64,000 nucleotides of DNA, from assembly GCA_013001885.1 (NCBI GenBank), contig JABDLD010000032.1, positions 1-64,000 of the forward strand, written 5' to 3'. The stretch's first letter is position 1. The number at the start of each line of letters is the position of its first letter. Below are positions 16,726 through 26,170 of the stretch, one piece after another. Position numbers and translations under genes: made by a program. The notes beneath the pieces were generated by a model, which saw only the letters and a list, made by a program, of their open reading frames with translations, ran no database searches and was not told the DNA's origin. This DNA comes from Lysobacterales bacterium. GTDB lineage: Bacteria; Pseudomonadota; Gammaproteobacteria; Xanthomonadales; SZUA-36.

Positions 16726-16743
16726 ATGGCCTGATCGGGCCAT
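16726..16743. terminator. Short hairpin between convergent LytTR and MBL genes
   Basis: ATGGCC-TGATCG-GGCCAT is an inverted repeat in the 22-base gap between two converging genes. It is followed by TTAT on the plus strand. It is short and lacks a strong T-run, so it may be a weak bidirectional terminator. Confidence 0.35.
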
Positions 16744-17694
16744 TTATCGGCCGTGGTCCAGCCAGAATTCGATGCCCTGGGTATTCAGAATCACGTCGCC
16801 GTTAAAGACTTCGCGCAGAGATTCGTCAGAAAGCTGTGCGCCATGGTCTCGCGCACGCTCCATCAGCCAGTTCATCATCGCCGTACTGATGTCTTCCTGT
16901 CTGCTCTCGCTATCGGCATACTGCTCGCCAAGCTCCGCGAACTTCTGCACGCCTTCTGTCATTTCAGCGGACAGCCGCTGGGTATCCTGAACACGACCGA
17001 AGTGCGTCAGGTACATGCTGGCCGGCTTCTTTTTCATCATCCGCCGGACCGATGCGATCAGCGCAGGCGGGTCGAACTGAACCGGTGTTGATGTCGGAAA
17101 AATAAACGGGCCGTTGACGGTGTCCAGTTCACGGTATGAAATCCCGAAAGTATCTCCGGTAAACCAGCCGCTGGTCTGTTCGTCCCAGATACAAAAATGG
17201 TGCCGCGCGTGACCTGGCGAATCCATGAATTGCAGGCGGCGGCTCCCGACATCCAGATGGTCACCGTCCTCCATGACCTGCACGCGGTCTTCAGACACCG
17301 GCACCAGTGAACCGTACATTGCGTCGAATTGCTCATCGCCGTAAACGGCCCTCGCGCTGGCCTCCAGCCGGGATGGATCTGTCATGTGCCGGGCTCCGCG
17401 GGGATGCACGATAAAGCGTGCGTTGGGCAGTTGCTGCATCAGCTTTCCGGCGCCGCCAGCATGATCCAGGTGAACGTGCGTGACAATGACGTGGCTGACT
17501 TCCTCGCGTCGACGGCCGCGCATTTCCAACACATTCAGTATCCGGTCTGCACTGGCATTGTTGCCTGTTTCAATAATGGCCACCGCCGTGTCTGTTTCGA
17601 GCAAATAGCAGGCTGCCATTTGCGGCCGGACCATCCCGCTGTCGATTGCCGTCACTCCGCCCTCATACTCCAGTGCTGTGATACATTCAGTCAT
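16744..17694 (-). CDS. MBL-fold metallohydrolase
   Basis: This 316-residue metallo-beta-lactamase-fold protein has the metal motif THVHLDHAGG (His73, His75, Asp77, His78). The later ligands are a His in FMDSPGHARHHF and the Asp in GWFTGDTFG. The N-terminus opens with beta strands and the ACYLLETDTAVAIIETG stretch typical of the glyoxalase-II-like subgroup. A C-terminal helical domain of about 90 residues carries the last His region (YLTHFGRV). No signal peptide is present. Substrate is unknown; thioester or lactone hydrolysis are common in this subgroup. The gene diverges from tamA over a 67-base gap. Confidence 0.9.
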   Translation of the reverse strand: MTECITALEYEGGVTAIDSGMVRPQMAACYLLETDTAVAIIETGNNASADRILNVLEMRGRRREEVSHVIVTHVHLDHAGGAGKLMQQLPNARFIVHPRGARHMTDPSRLEASARAVYGDEQFDAMYGSLVPVSEDRVQVMEDGDHLDVGSRRLQFMDSPGHARHHFCIWDEQTSGWFTGDTFGISYRELDTVNGPFIFPTSTPVQFDPPALIASVRRMMKKKPASMYLTHFGRVQDTQRLSAEMTEGVQKFAELGEQYADSESRQEDISTAMMNWLMERARDHGAQLSDESLREVFNGDVILNTQGIEFWLDHGR

Positions 17695-17761
17695 ACAAGC
17701 TCCGAGTGCAATAATTGCTCTTTTAAGTGTACATTCTCGTCTGATCGGGCACGATAACGCA

Positions 17762-19696
17762 ATGGCAAAACCCTTCGTTCATACCGCGCTGCGGCCGATC
17801 CTGATTCCGTTATTGGCCCTGGTGCTCGGCCTGCAGGTCTTTCCGGTCTGCGCCGATCAACTGGTCATCCTTGTCGAGGGTGTCGAAGGTCCGTTACTGA
17901 GCAATGTCGAGGCCAGGACACAATCGTTTCAGATCAGCGGAAACTCTCAACTATCGCGCAAGCGATTGGCGCAACACCAGGCCAACGCCGAACGGCGGGG
18001 CGCCGTGGCACTGCGTCCATTTGGCTACTACCACCCCGTTATTAAGAGCACTTTGCGCGCCGCCGGCGAAAAAAGCTGGGAAATTACGCTGCAGATTGAG
18101 AAAGGTCCGCCCGTCATCGTTTCCGGTTACCGGGTTGCCGTCATCGGCCCGGGAAAATCCGACAAAAGCCTGCGAGAGTGGCAGGCGAACTGGCCGTTGA
18201 CCACCGGACTCGTCCTGAACCAACTCACCTGGGAGGAACAGAAAACGCTGGCGCTTGAGTTGGCCGAAGCCCACGGCTACCTGGGTGCCAGCTTCAGCGA
18301 GCAGGTCATCGGGCTCGACCTTGAGCGTAACACGGCTGAGCTGGAGTTGACTCTGGAAACCGGCGAGCAGGCCGTCATGGGGTCCATTATCTACAACCAG
18401 CAAATCGTCGAGAACGAGGTGCTTGAATACATACCCCGGTTCAGGCCGGGGCAGCCCTACAATGATTGGCTGATGGAACAGTTTCGACTGGACCTCTGGC
18501 GTACCGGTTATTTCGAAAACATCGAAGTCGTTGAAGAACGCAGGCTGGAGGAGTCGCCTCCCCTGGTAAACCTGTCGGTGCGCCTGGAGCCGCGCAAACG
18601 CAATACTTACCAGGGCAGCCTTGGGTTTGGAAGTGATACCGGTTTTCGGTTTTCCGCTACCTGGAACCGGAACCTGCTTTCATCGCGTGGCGACAGCCTT
18701 GATGTCGGCATCGGCTGGCAGGAGCAGAACAATGAGCGATCGTTGCGAACCTCTTACCGCCAGCCGAGAAAGGTGTCGGCCCGGCAGTTCTGGACAGCGG
18801 AATTTCTGATCAGAACGGAGAATCAAAAACTGACCGTGAGTCCTGATCAGAACCCTGACGAACTCATTACGATCGCCAGGGGAAACGTGGACGACCTCAG
18901 CCTCAAGCCGGGGTGGCTGCGTGTGCGTAGCCTCAAACGCGGATTTCAGCAAATCTTTGAAGAATGGTATGTCCGGTATCTCGACGAGCGAACCAATTTC
19001 GACCCCACTGAATCTGCGCCCGTTGATTACATTGGGCTGTATGGTTCCGAGGACGCACCCCTGGACCTTTTTGATCCCAGCAGGTCCATATCCCTGGGCG
19101 TAAGCTGGGATTGGCCCGTGGTTCGCGGTAACGGATTCGAAACCGTGGGGCAGGTCCACAAGGCGTGGATTTTTACCTCGAACAAGGCCTGGGGCTCGGA
19201 CGTCGATTTCAGCCAGATTTACGTCTCATCGCGCTGGAACAGGATCTTCAGAAAAGACTGGAAAATTCTTCTGCGCGGCGAAGTCGGCTTCTCGGATGCC
19301 CGCGTTTTCGACCGGTCGGTAGAAACAGACAGTGGCATTATCGATCTCTCCATTACCGAACTTCCGTTTGCCAACCGATTTAAAGCAGGAGGAAGCCAGA
19401 GTGTCCGCGGTTATGGCTTCGAAAAATTGAGCAACAACAGTATCGGCTCCAATAATATCCTGACTGCCAGTATCGAAATCGAGAAGCGGTTCAGGCCGGA
19501 GTGGAGCGCCGCTGTTTTCATCGACGTGGGAAATGCCTTCAACAATTGGGGTTCGATGAAGTTAAAGAAAGGCGCCGGTTTCGGTATCCGCTGGTATTCG
19601 ATCGCAGGCGCTATTCGGGTGGATCTCGCTCAGGCGTTTGACGAGCCGGGCAAACCCTGGCAATTGCATTTCACCATAGGATCTCCGCTGTTGTGA
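17762..19696 (+). CDS. tamA: Outer membrane translocation/assembly factor TamA
   Basis: This 644-residue Omp85-family protein forms, with TamB, the translocation and assembly module linking inner and outer membranes. Start ATG 17762 gives a Sec signal peptide (LIPLLALVLGLQVFPVCA). Three POTRA-like domains cover about 30-270 (for example LSRKRLAQHQANAERRGAVALRPFGYYHP and GYLGASFSEQ). The C-terminal 16-strand barrel follows, with RFKAGGSQSVRGYGFEKL, the Omp85 lid-lock VRGY/F motif, near residue 545, and a terminal strand ending in SPLL. The upstream in-frame Met at 17678 is not used because the signal peptide would be internal. Its TGA overlaps the GTG start of tamB. Confidence 0.95.
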   Translation: MAKPFVHTALRPILIPLLALVLGLQVFPVCADQLVILVEGVEGPLLSNVEARTQSFQISGNSQLSRKRLAQHQANAERRGAVALRPFGYYHPVIKSTLRAAGEKSWEITLQIEKGPPVIVSGYRVAVIGPGKSDKSLREWQANWPLTTGLVLNQLTWEEQKTLALELAEAHGYLGASFSEQVIGLDLERNTAELELTLETGEQAVMGSIIYNQQIVENEVLEYIPRFRPGQPYNDWLMEQFRLDLWRTGYFENIEVVEERRLEESPPLVNLSVRLEPRKRNTYQGSLGFGSDTGFRFSATWNRNLLSSRGDSLDVGIGWQEQNNERSLRTSYRQPRKVSARQFWTAEFLIRTENQKLTVSPDQNPDELITIARGNVDDLSLKPGWLRVRSLKRGFQQIFEEWYVRYLDERTNFDPTESAPVDYIGLYGSEDAPLDLFDPSRSISLGVSWDWPVVRGNGFETVGQVHKAWIFTSNKAWGSDVDFSQIYVSSRWNRIFRKDWKILLRGEVGFSDARVFDRSVETDSGIIDLSITELPFANRFKAGGSQSVRGYGFEKLSNNSIGSNNILTASIEIEKRFRPEWSAAVFIDVGNAFNNWGSMKLKKGAGFGIRWYSIAGAIRVDLAQAFDEPGKPWQLHFTIGSPLL

Positions 19697-22600
19697 AACG
19701 GTCCACGCTGAAATGGTTGCTCTTGCTTCCCGCTTTGATGCTGATGGCCGGGTTCGGGGGCTGGTGGTGGTTGCTGCACACCGAATCTGGTGCCCGCTGG
19801 GTATTTGCACGGGCAGCGTCCGCAAGCGGCGCCACGGTCTCGGCAATGAGAGTCTCAGGCGATCTGGGCTCCGGTGTCGGCCTGGACCTGCTGAAGTTTG
19901 ATGACGGCAATATCCGCGTGGATGTGGAGCGAGCCGTCATTGCACTTGATCTGAATTTGCTGTCTTTGTCAGCATCAGTTGAAACCCTGCATGCCGATAC
20001 GGTTAAGATTGTATCGCTGGTTGAAGCTACTCCAGACACTGACGGAGAAAAAAACTTCAGCTTCCCGGAGTTGCCGCTTTCACTGTCTTTTCGCGACGTC
20101 CGGATTTCCGGAATCGAGTACTCCGGTTTTTCCGCAGAAGACCCGCTGTTAATCGAATCGGTGGCGGCGGCAGCACAGCTGGATAAATCACTGAGCGTGG
20201 AAATGCTCTCGGTGGCGCTGCCCGGGCTGACCGCCCAGCTTGCCGGCGAAATAAAACTGCATCCGCCACACGCCTTGTCAGTCGAGTTCGACACTGCGGG
20301 GCACGTCAATGCGTCCGGCAGTCTCGAGGGCGACCTCGATTCCGCACGGGTCGCGATCAAAACAACGGGGCCTGATGTACAGATATCGGGCACGGTCGGG
20401 CAGTTGTTGAACACACCCGAATGGGACCTGCAGATCCGCTCGCCCCGTATCGAAATCCCTTCCGAAAATGGGCCACCGTCAGCCTGGTTAACCGCCATCC
20501 AGGCAGAATCAAAGGGCGTATGGCCTCGTTTCGAACTCCACTCAGAGGCTATGCTCGAAGCTGTCGGCCTGGAGCCTTTCCGGCTGGCGCTGACGGGCGA
20601 TGGGACGGACCGCTCCTTTTCGATACAACAATTGGTTGCAGAAGGGCCTCAATTCGCCGCCGATGCGACGGGCTCCCTGGCATGGAAAGACGCGCTGGAT
20701 GTGAGGCTGAAGGGCGGTCTCAACCGGCTTGATGTTCACCAGTGGCTAACCGGGTGGCCGGAAGACCATCCGGTCCAGGGCTCATTCGCCATTGACTGGG
20801 CAGGCGAAGACTTCGCCATCCGACATGTCGAGCTTTTTGTTGCCGGCACAGAGGCCAAAATGGACGGAAGTGGCACTGTTGCGCTCAAGTCAGCTGTCGT
20901 TGACCTGGCGCTGAACTGGAGCGACCTGAGTTGGCCGCCGGCGAGCGCGGCTCCGGGTGTGTTCAGCAGGAACGGGGCCGTGCAGGTAACAGGGCTGCCG
21001 GATGACTGGCAAATCGATGGATCCCTCGATCTTCAATCGGGCAAGTTCCCGCCGGGGCAGTTGCGTGTCAGCGGCCAGGGCAACATGACATCACTTGAAC
21101 TCACCGTACATCAGGGCGAGGTCCTTGGTGGCACTATTGCAGGCAAGCTGGCCTGGTCCTGGGCAGGCCGCCAGCCTTTTGCTGCCGAAATCCTTGCGGA
21201 AACCATTGAGGTCACGTCTTTGGTACCGGACTACCCCGGCGTTTTGAGCGCGACTCTGAAAGCGAAAGGCGAGATCGAGCCCTTGCGTGCGGACATTGAA
21301 ATCCAGAATCTGGACGGCAACCTTCGCCAGATCCCGGTGGCCGCCCGGGGAAACATTCAGATCGACCAAAGCCGCCTGCATGCGAAAGAGCTCATGATCA
21401 ACGCCGGCGCTTCATCGCTCAAACTGGACGGCAGCTTGTACGAGCCCGGCGGCATCGATTTTTCTGCCGATATAGATTCGCTCCAGCCTTTTTTCAGCGA
21501 CCTGAACGGCAGTTTGAAAGCCGCCGGAAACATTTCTCTCAACCCTTCTGCGCCCAGAGTCTCGGGCTCTGTCTCTGGCAGCAGCCTCGAAATTGGACCG
21601 CTCAGCATCGGTGAGGTTGAAACACGCCAAATCACCGGACCGGGCAGCGGCAGTGAGATCATCTTGCGCCAACTGATGGTCGGGCAGCGTTCCATAGAAA
21701 GCCTGCAAATAGGTTTCGGAGAGGGCCCGCCACTGACCCGAATGTCCTTCAATGCACGGATTGAAGGAATCGATGTCAGGGCAGATCTGAATGGCGCTCT
21801 GAACGATTGGCGTGATCCCCTCGGGTCTGGCTGGAGCGGTGAGTTGGCCGGGGTCGGAATCGACTACCAGGGACAGTTTATGCTCACACAGGAACAGCCG
21901 GCGGCGATTGCAGGCTCTCCCTCGCGATTCGACCTGGACCCGGTCTGCCTCAGTGGTACACGCGATGCGCGCTTGTGTGCCGAATCGACCTGGACAGCAC
22001 CGGACAAACTGGAAATTGCCGCAGACCTGGCCGCCCTTCCGGCCGGACTGATCGAGTTGCTGGTGGATACGGAACTCAGGTTCACACAAATGCTGAATGG
22101 AAAAGTGAATTGGTCCCAAACAACGGCCAATGGCCAAACAGGGGCGGCCCGGTTGGAAATATCCCCGGGCGCAATCCATTTGGTGGACGATGACGTCATG
22201 CTGGTAGAAACCGGTCCCGGTGTTTTCGGTTTCGCTCTTTCCGACAGCAAACTCTCTGAGGGAACCTTCCAGTTGGCGATTCCCGGATCCGGCGACATCA
22301 ACTTCAGTTTCAACGTGCCCGACCTGGAACAGGGTGCATACAGTCCGATTCAGGGACAAGCCCGGATCAACCTCCGCGACCTCAGCAAATTTGGCCGGGC
22401 AATACCCTTGTTCGATACGATCTCGGGCACACTCGAAGCGGACCTGAAGCTGTCCGGGATCGTATCCGACCCCGCGTATACCGGCCGCGCCGCGCTCATG
22501 GATGTCCACCTCGAGAACGCGGCGTCGGGATTTTCCTTTACCGAAATCAACCTTTCCGGTGAAGTCAGCGACGCCGATCGCGCGGTGCTGACCGGAACGT

Positions 22601-23508
22601 ATCGGGCCGGCGAAGGTTCAGGCGATATTTCAGCCACCCTGTTTTTCGACGACCTGCTCTCGCCGGTTCTTGAACTGGCGGTGCAGGGGGAGGCGCTGAC
22701 TATCGTCGACGTCCCTGATCTTGAAGTCGTTGCAAATCCGGATCTCCGGCTGAGTTGGAACAGGAATACCCTGAACATTGACGGTAAGCTGTTGATTCCG
22801 AAGGCCAGGCTTTCGCCCAGCATGCTCCCCCAGAACGCGGTCAGGCAAAGCAGCGACGTCGTCATCATTGCGGGCGAATTGCCGGAACCGGAACCCGACT
22901 TCCTGGCCGACAACGCCGTCAAAATTCGCGGTAATCTCACCGTAGAGCTGGGAGAAGAGTGTGAAATTGAGCTTGATTTTGCCGATGTAAGTGTTTTCGG
23001 GAAAACGGAATTCAATTGGAGTGACGGCATCATTCCAGTGGCCGACGGCAATTTCGACATGCGGGGTGAAGTTCAGGCATACGGCCAGTTGCTTCGCATC
23101 ACGGCCGGTCGGATTGGTTTTCCCGGAATTCCGGCCGACAATCCATTTCTCAATATCCGGGCTGAACGCGAAATTTACGGGAACTCACAAATCAGGAGAG
23201 CCGGTATGTTCGTGACGGGAACGCTGAAGCGACCTCAGCTCGAACCTTTCACGGTCCCCATGACCAACAAGGAGCGGGCGCGGACGCTGCTGGTGACCGG
23301 CAGCGATTTCAACTACGAGCAGGGCGTCGGCGCAGTGGCTGTGGGCACTTACATTCTTCCCAGGCTGTACGTCAGTTATGGCATCGGTGTGTTCGAAGAA
23401 GGCAATGTCTTCAGCGTGCGCTACGACCTTGGCAAAGGTTTTGGCATCAAAGCGACTTCGGGGGAAAGGGCGACCGGGCTGGACCTCAATTACACACTTG
23501 AACGCTGA
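19693..23508 (+). CDS. tamB: TamB inner-membrane translocation/assembly protein
   Basis: The 1271-residue protein has an N-terminal membrane anchor (KWLLLLPALMLMAGFGGWWWLL), a long repetitive beta-helical region of the AsmA-like bridge type, and a C-terminal DUF490/TamB domain (about 930-1271). The latter contains FDMRGEVQAYGQLLRITAGRI and the ending SVRYDLGKGFGIKATSGE. TamB forms a hydrophobic groove spanning the periplasm and interacts with TamA; members of the family are implicated in phospholipid transport. The start is GTG 19693 within the GTGA overlap with the tamA stop, so translation is coupled. Size is typical. Confidence 0.94.
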   Translation: MKRSTLKWLLLLPALMLMAGFGGWWWLLHTESGARWVFARAASASGATVSAMRVSGDLGSGVGLDLLKFDDGNIRVDVERAVIALDLNLLSLSASVETLHADTVKIVSLVEATPDTDGEKNFSFPELPLSLSFRDVRISGIEYSGFSAEDPLLIESVAAAAQLDKSLSVEMLSVALPGLTAQLAGEIKLHPPHALSVEFDTAGHVNASGSLEGDLDSARVAIKTTGPDVQISGTVGQLLNTPEWDLQIRSPRIEIPSENGPPSAWLTAIQAESKGVWPRFELHSEAMLEAVGLEPFRLALTGDGTDRSFSIQQLVAEGPQFAADATGSLAWKDALDVRLKGGLNRLDVHQWLTGWPEDHPVQGSFAIDWAGEDFAIRHVELFVAGTEAKMDGSGTVALKSAVVDLALNWSDLSWPPASAAPGVFSRNGAVQVTGLPDDWQIDGSLDLQSGKFPPGQLRVSGQGNMTSLELTVHQGEVLGGTIAGKLAWSWAGRQPFAAEILAETIEVTSLVPDYPGVLSATLKAKGEIEPLRADIEIQNLDGNLRQIPVAARGNIQIDQSRLHAKELMINAGASSLKLDGSLYEPGGIDFSADIDSLQPFFSDLNGSLKAAGNISLNPSAPRVSGSVSGSSLEIGPLSIGEVETRQITGPGSGSEIILRQLMVGQRSIESLQIGFGEGPPLTRMSFNARIEGIDVRADLNGALNDWRDPLGSGWSGELAGVGIDYQGQFMLTQEQPAAIAGSPSRFDLDPVCLSGTRDARLCAESTWTAPDKLEIAADLAALPAGLIELLVDTELRFTQMLNGKVNWSQTTANGQTGAARLEISPGAIHLVDDDVMLVETGPGVFGFALSDSKLSEGTFQLAIPGSGDINFSFNVPDLEQGAYSPIQGQARINLRDLSKFGRAIPLFDTISGTLEADLKLSGIVSDPAYTGRAALMDVHLENAASGFSFTEINLSGEVSDADRAVLTGTYRAGEGSGDISATLFFDDLLSPVLELAVQGEALTIVDVPDLEVVANPDLRLSWNRNTLNIDGKLLIPKARLSPSMLPQNAVRQSSDVVIIAGELPEPEPDFLADNAVKIRGNLTVELGEECEIELDFADVSVFGKTEFNWSDGIIPVADGNFDMRGEVQAYGQLLRITAGRIGFPGIPADNPFLNIRAEREIYGNSQIRRAGMFVTGTLKRPQLEPFTVPMTNKERARTLLVTGSDFNYEQGVGAVAVGTYILPRLYVSYGIGVFEEGNVFSVRYDLGKGFGIKATSGERATGLDLNYTLER

Positions 23509-23577
23509 TTCAAGCGGGCAGAGCATGAATTTTCTGCATACAATAGTCGCTTCACAACTTTCAGCCGGAGTCCGCCT

Positions 23578-23856
23578 GTGAGCGACCAGGAAAAACAGAC
23601 AGACCAGGAAAAGCATCAGCACTGCACCAATAAATTTATCGAGTTGGCCAACCAGTTAAGGAAAGAAGATATCGAGCCCAGCCTCGTCTCCGGCGCTTTA
23701 ATGACGGCATCCGGCGTATATGCCACCTATGTCGCTGCCGGTAACAACGGAGCGCTGGAATCCAGCGGAGTCGACAAGGTCGTTTCTGTATACCGCCGCA
23801 CGCTGGAACATCACCAGACCGTCAAAAAAGCCGCGCTCAAACAAACGAACGCCTGA
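23578..23856 (+). CDS. DUF3144 family protein
   Basis: The 92-residue protein has a charged, low-complexity N-terminus (DQEKQTDQEKHQH), then a conserved helical core FIELANQLRKEDIEPSLVSGALMTASGVYATYVAAGN that matches the DUF3144 family of Gammaproteobacteria. The C-terminal helix is basic. It starts with GTG 23578. It has no signal peptide. The function is unknown in the literature known to me. It lies 69 bases after tamB and 21 bases before moaA on the same strand. Confidence 0.85.
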   Translation: MSDQEKQTDQEKHQHCTNKFIELANQLRKEDIEPSLVSGALMTASGVYATYVAAGNNGALESSGVDKVVSVYRRTLEHHQTVKKAALKQTNA

Positions 23857-23877
23857 CCCGCAGAAACGAGACCATTC

Positions 23878-24921
23878 ATGGACATGCGATTACCCCTGAA
23901 GTTTACCGAAGCGGTTCCTGTGCAGGACCGGCATCAGCGTGCGCTGCGGGAACTGCGCGTGTCCGTTATCGATCGGTGTAACTTTCGCTGCACTTACTGT
24001 ATGCCCGCCGATTCACTTCAGGGCAGAGGCGTGTTCCTGCCGCTGGAAAAACTTTTGACTGATCACGAAATCGTGGACATGGTCAAAGCTTTTGCCGGGT
24101 TGGGCGTGAGAAAATTGCGTATCACCGGCGGCGAACCCCTGTTGCGGCCGGGTCTGCCCGCCCTGGTTGACCAACTCGCGTCCATTCCCGGGCTTACTGA
24201 CATCGCACTGACGACCAACGGGGTTATGCTACCCCGCCTCGCCGATGACCTGTTTGACGCCGGACTGAATCGCTTGACGGTAAGCCTGGACACGCTGGAC
24301 CCGCAGGTACTGGCTGAAATGAGCGGCGGAAAAGCGAAACTGGCGCATATACTCGACGGAATCAAAGCTGCCGAAGCCGCCGGATTCGGCCCATTGAAAA
24401 TCAACACCGTGGTTCAAAAGGGTGTTAATGATCACACCATCATGGACCTGGTCGAATATTTCAGAGGGACGCCGCACCGGCTCAGGCTGATCGAATACAT
24501 GGATGTCGGCAACAGCAATCACTGGAGTGAACAGGACGTTGTCCCCAATGCCGAATGGCGGGCGGCAATCGAAGAAAAGTGGCCGCTACGGCCCGTCAGG
24601 TCCGGAAACCCCGCCGAGACGGCGCGGCGCTTCGAATACGTCGACGGCCAGGGCGAAATTGGCTTCATCAGCTCCATTACGCAACCCTTCTGTGGCGGCT
24701 GCACCCGGGCACGGGTTACGGCCGACGGCATTTTCTATACCTGCCTGTTTTCCAGCAGGGGCAACAACCTGATGCCGCTGATCCGCCACAGCGAAGACCC
24801 GGCGGCGTTGAGCCGGGAGATAAGCGCCATCTGGGCAGCGCGTGACGATCGCTACAGCGAGGAGCGGGGCCTGCCCGGCCACGACCGGAAGAAAGTCGAA
24901 ATGTACCGGTTGGGAGGTTGA
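23878..24921 (+). CDS. moaA: GTP 3',8-cyclase MoaA
   Basis: This 347-residue radical SAM enzyme catalyses the first step of molybdopterin synthesis, converting GTP to 3',8-cyclo-GTP. The N-terminal cluster motif is CNFRCTYC (CxxxCxxC), preceded by LRVSVIDR. The second cluster's three cysteines are in FCGGCTRARVTADGIFYTC. KLRITGGEPLLRPG supplies the SAM-binding GGE motif. The C-terminus YRLGG carries the double glycine needed for activity. A second ATG at 23884 is possible. It heads a moaA-moaD-moaE cluster. Confidence 0.96.
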   Translation: MDMRLPLKFTEAVPVQDRHQRALRELRVSVIDRCNFRCTYCMPADSLQGRGVFLPLEKLLTDHEIVDMVKAFAGLGVRKLRITGGEPLLRPGLPALVDQLASIPGLTDIALTTNGVMLPRLADDLFDAGLNRLTVSLDTLDPQVLAEMSGGKAKLAHILDGIKAAEAAGFGPLKINTVVQKGVNDHTIMDLVEYFRGTPHRLRLIEYMDVGNSNHWSEQDVVPNAEWRAAIEEKWPLRPVRSGNPAETARRFEYVDGQGEIGFISSITQPFCGGCTRARVTADGIFYTCLFSSRGNNLMPLIRHSEDPAALSREISAIWAARDDRYSEERGLPGHDRKKVEMYRLGG

Positions 24922-24925
24922 GCCG

Positions 24926-25165
24926 TTGAAGGTCAGGGTCCGGTATTTTGCGGCATTTCGTGAGGCGGTTGGAATGGAGGCGGAGACCATTGAAACTTCC
25001 GCGGAAACCGCTGGCGAGCTGTTCAGCGAGTGCACCGGGCGTCATACCGGCCTGGGTAACTTTCCTTCTTCACTGGTTGCCGTCAACGACGAAATGGCCG
25101 CCTGGGAATCCTCCTTGAATGAAAATGACGAAGTGCTGTTTTTTCCTCCGGTAGCCGGCGGATGA
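24926..25165 (+). CDS. moaD: Molybdopterin synthase small subunit MoaD
   Basis: MoaD is the ubiquitin-like sulfur carrier of molybdopterin synthase. The TTG start at 24926 is placed by GGAGG at 24914 and by the family N-terminus (KVRVRYFAAFREAVG). The 79-residue protein ends in FFPPVAGG, the Gly-Gly tail that is thiocarboxylated. An in-frame ATG at 24842 lies within moaA and is not the real start. Its TGA overlaps the moaE ATG as ATGA, so the two synthase subunits are translationally coupled. Confidence 0.93.
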   Translation: MKVRVRYFAAFREAVGMEAETIETSAETAGELFSECTGRHTGLGNFPSSLVAVNDEMAAWESSLNENDEVLFFPPVAGG

Positions 25166-25596
25166 AGTCGTTCGAGATCACCGGCACGGCCATTGACCTC
25201 GGGGTTTTCCGCCAGCGGCTGCTGGATCATAGTTGCGGCGCTTACGTGCAGTTTGAAGGCTGGGTGCGAGACCATAACGAGGGACGAAAAGTTCTCAGGC
25301 TCGAGTACGAAGTTTATGAACCCCTCGCAGTGAAGGAAGGAAACCGGATTATCGATGAGGCCATTGCCCGGTTCGGGGTCACCCGCGCCTGCGCCATTCA
25401 CCGCAGCGGCCTGATGGAATTATCGGAGGCAGCGGTAGTGGTTGGGGTGTCCTCCCCTCACCGCGGCGAAGCGTTCGATGCCTGCCGTTACATCATCGAC
25501 CAGGCCAAGGCGCGCCTGCCGATCTGGAAAAAAGAGTATTACGAAAGCGGGATGGCCGAATGGGTCAACTGCCAGCGTTGCGCGCACCCGGCCTGA
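25162..25596 (+). CDS. moaE: Molybdopterin synthase catalytic subunit MoaE
   Basis: The 144-residue large subunit of molybdopterin synthase inserts the dithiolene sulfurs into precursor Z. Conserved features are FEGWVRDHNEGRKVLRLEYEVYEPLA, the HRSGLMELSEAAVVVGVSSPHRGEAF core and the catalytic Lys in IWKKEYYESG. Length is normal. It overlaps moaD by 4 bases and is followed by the convergent moaC. Confidence 0.95.
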   Translation: MKSFEITGTAIDLGVFRQRLLDHSCGAYVQFEGWVRDHNEGRKVLRLEYEVYEPLAVKEGNRIIDEAIARFGVTRACAIHRSGLMELSEAAVVVGVSSPHRGEAFDACRYIIDQAKARLPIWKKEYYESGMAEWVNCQRCAHPA

Positions 25597-25636
25597 CCAA
25601 CCAGAACTTTGTGGCGACCACTGGTCGGTCAGCGGT

Positions 25637-26143
25637 TTACAACCCCGCCAGGATCTCTTCAACCTCTTCCGGAATCCCGTCCGGATGAGTCCAGACCCCG
25701 CTTTTTCCGCCGGACTTGTACAGCAGGCGTGTATGGGTGATCTCCAGCGCGGCATTGACCGGCTTGGTCAGATCCCAGATCGTGAGTAAAGCCATGGAGA
25801 GGCCGGTTAGCGCCTCCATTTCCACGCCGGTTTTTTCGGCGATTTCCGCCACGCAGAAAACTTCGACGGCATGATCAGCCGGCCGCATGACGGAGTGGAT
25901 CTGCACGCGGTTGAGCGCAATCGGATGACATAAAGGGATGAGTGACGGGGTTTGCTTGGCCGCCTGGATGCCGGCAATTTCAGCCATCGCCAGTGGGTCG
26001 CCTTTGGGTAAATCTTCTTCAGCCAGGAGCTTGAAAGCTTTCGGCCCGAGCCTGATGATTCCGCCGGCAACCGCAACCCGCCGCGTGACCCTCTTTTCCG
26101 AAACATCGGCCATCGACCAATTACTGAGGTTGCGATTTTTCAT
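25637..26143 (-). CDS. moaC: Cyclic pyranopterin monophosphate synthase MoaC
   Basis: MoaC completes precursor Z (cPMP) formation from MoaA's product. The 168-residue protein has the family core: GDPLAMAEIAGIQAAKQTPSLIPLCHPIAL, then EVFCVAEIAEKTGVEMEALTGLSMALLTIWDLTK, which contains the conserved catalytic His, Lys and Asp. The opening NWSMADVSEK is typical. The gene points toward moaE with a 40-base gap, so it is transcribed separately. moaB/mogA and moeA are not in the window. Confidence 0.95.
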   Translation of the reverse strand: MKNRNLSNWSMADVSEKRVTRRVAVAGGIIRLGPKAFKLLAEEDLPKGDPLAMAEIAGIQAAKQTPSLIPLCHPIALNRVQIHSVMRPADHAVEVFCVAEIAEKTGVEMEALTGLSMALLTIWDLTKPVNAALEITHTRLLYKSGGKSGVWTHPDGIPEEVEEILAGL

Positions 26144-26170
26144 GCCGTTCAGAATACCATCTTGCGCCGG

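Noticed and set aside
21412-22509. 365-codon minus-strand frame inside tamB
   Set aside because: Antisense to a conserved gene and lacking any motif.
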